A stretch of DNA of 20,459 nt from assembly GCA_910592005.1 (NCBI GenBank), contig CAJVPP010001373.1:1-20459 (forward strand). Direction: 5' to 3'. This document shows, in pieces, positions 19,724 to 20,459 of the stretch (the first letter of the stretch is position 1; every line of letters starts with the position of its first letter). This DNA comes from Funneliformis mosseae (Eukaryota > Glomeromycota > Glomeromycetes > Glomerales > Glomeraceae). A program made the translations under genes and the position numbers. Under the pieces are notes generated by a model. It was given only the letters and a program-made list of their open reading frames with translations. It did no database searches and was not told where the DNA came from.

Positions 19724-20459
19724 TTATTTGTTCTTATATCTAACAGGTGGTTTTAAAATCCTTACAGCATCTTTAGAAAATGTGTAGCTTAATCCAGTCC
19801 ATATTGTTGTTGCGGCAACAGTATATCTAAATTTTATCAAAATAAATGATGGTCTTAATAAAGCGACCGACAATAAAATTAACTATATCAATATTATACT
19901 TACTGTAATGCTATTAAAGCTTGAGCATCCGTCCATCCAAAAACCGGACTAGCAAGTGTAACTCCCATCAGAGTTAACTGTAAGGCCGTGTTTATCTTGC
20001 AACAAAAAAAAAAAAAAAATTTGTACTCAAATGTGTTAAATCTTTCGACATACAGACGCGCATATTTTGTTTCTTTTACCTTGCTAATTAGTGTTGGTCT
20101 TACTTCTGCGGATGGAATTGACATGTCAAAATATCTCCCTAATGTTTTCTAATTTAAAAGAATAAATTGCGTGTGTTCTTTTTACAAAAAGGAATTTGTT
20201 TTTTTCAGTGAAACGACAAATACCGGAGGTGGCAGTGAGATATATCGATAATAAAACGATGCGAAAATCAATCCTACGTCGCGTCCCAATATCACAGCGG
20301 CGATTGGAACTATCAACCGAATTTCAATTTAAATATACATGAAATAAAGTGAGAGAGAGAGAGAAAAGGAAAAAGGAACTCACTTGGTAATAAATCTTTC
20401 TTTGCTAATACAATAGTCAAAATAGTCATTAATATTTTATCAGCCGCTGGGTCCATCAC
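19724..20459 (-). CDS. CRD1: Cardiolipin synthase, C-terminal part, cut by the window edge
   Basis: Five exons are visible on the minus strand: from the edge at 20459 to 20384, 20309-20224, 20148-20080, 19995-19904 and 19826-19724, giving about 141 residues. Seen in order: VMDPAADKILMT, the last Asp pair of the CDP-alcohol phosphotransferase motif (DG..AR..G...D...D); PIAAVILGRDVGLI; YYRYISLPPP; YFDMSIPSAEVRPTLISK; INTALQLTLMGVTLA; and YTVAATTIWTGLSYTFSKDA. These match eukaryotic Crd1-type enzymes, which join CDP-diacylglycerol and phosphatidylglycerol to make cardiolipin in the inner mitochondrial membrane. SIPSAEVRPT is a strong marker of the cardiolipin synthase branch. The DGxxAR half and any mitochondrial targeting peptide lie beyond the edge. 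All joins are GT-AG and in phase. Confidence 0.92.

Noticed and set aside
1..20459. CRISPR array, bacterial operon, phage or plasmid features
   Set aside because: No regularly spaced repeats, no bacterial ribosome-binding sites, and all recognisable genes are intron-containing eukaryotic families.

Overview
The window looks like nuclear DNA of a filamentous fungus. It is very AT-rich, and its genes are split by many short GT-AG introns (about 60-100 nt, one of 347 nt) with T-rich tracts and many A/T homopolymers. A Cyc8/Ssn6 corepressor, an XLF/Nej1-type repair factor and a cardiolipin synthase together indicate a fungus. Base composition, intron density and intergenic repeats fit an early-diverging lineage such as Glomeromycotina (Rhizophagus-like); that placement is inference.

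Layout. 1-4706 has no gene I can support. It is AT-rich and holds a 421-bp Tc1/mariner-like miniature element with a TA duplication (906-1326), a diverged tandem duplication (2074-2239), a 169-bp imperfect palindrome (3652-3820) and a perfect-but-one inverted repeat (3957-4019). 4707-6210 (+) is a six-exon TMEM115/DUF1751 rhomboid-like Golgi membrane protein. 6580-9805 (-), convergent with it, is a 14-exon gene for an N-terminal FYVE zinc finger joined to armadillo-type repeats, with exons as small as 17 and 19 nt. 9806-12657 has no convincing gene; it holds two E-boxes and a small GC-richer structured block. 12658-16617 (-) is a ten-exon CYC8/SSN6 homologue with an N-terminal TPR array and a disordered C-terminal half carrying two poly-glutamine runs. 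17911-19570 (+), divergent from CYC8, is an XLF/Cernunnos/Nej1-like factor of non-homologous end joining. 19724 to the right edge (-) is the C-terminal part of cardiolipin synthase (CRD1), convergent with the XLF gene.

The genes are ordinary eukaryotic housekeeping loci with separate jobs: Golgi membrane, PI3P-linked endosomal function, transcriptional repression, DNA repair and mitochondrial lipid synthesis. I see no operon-like system. The least ordinary points are the FYVE-armadillo architecture with micro-exons inside the zinc finger, a hairpin-rich first intron in CYC8, a frame-neutral intron in the XLF gene and the miniature transposon-like repeats. Exon coordinates were derived by hand by matching splice sites, reading phase and family motifs.
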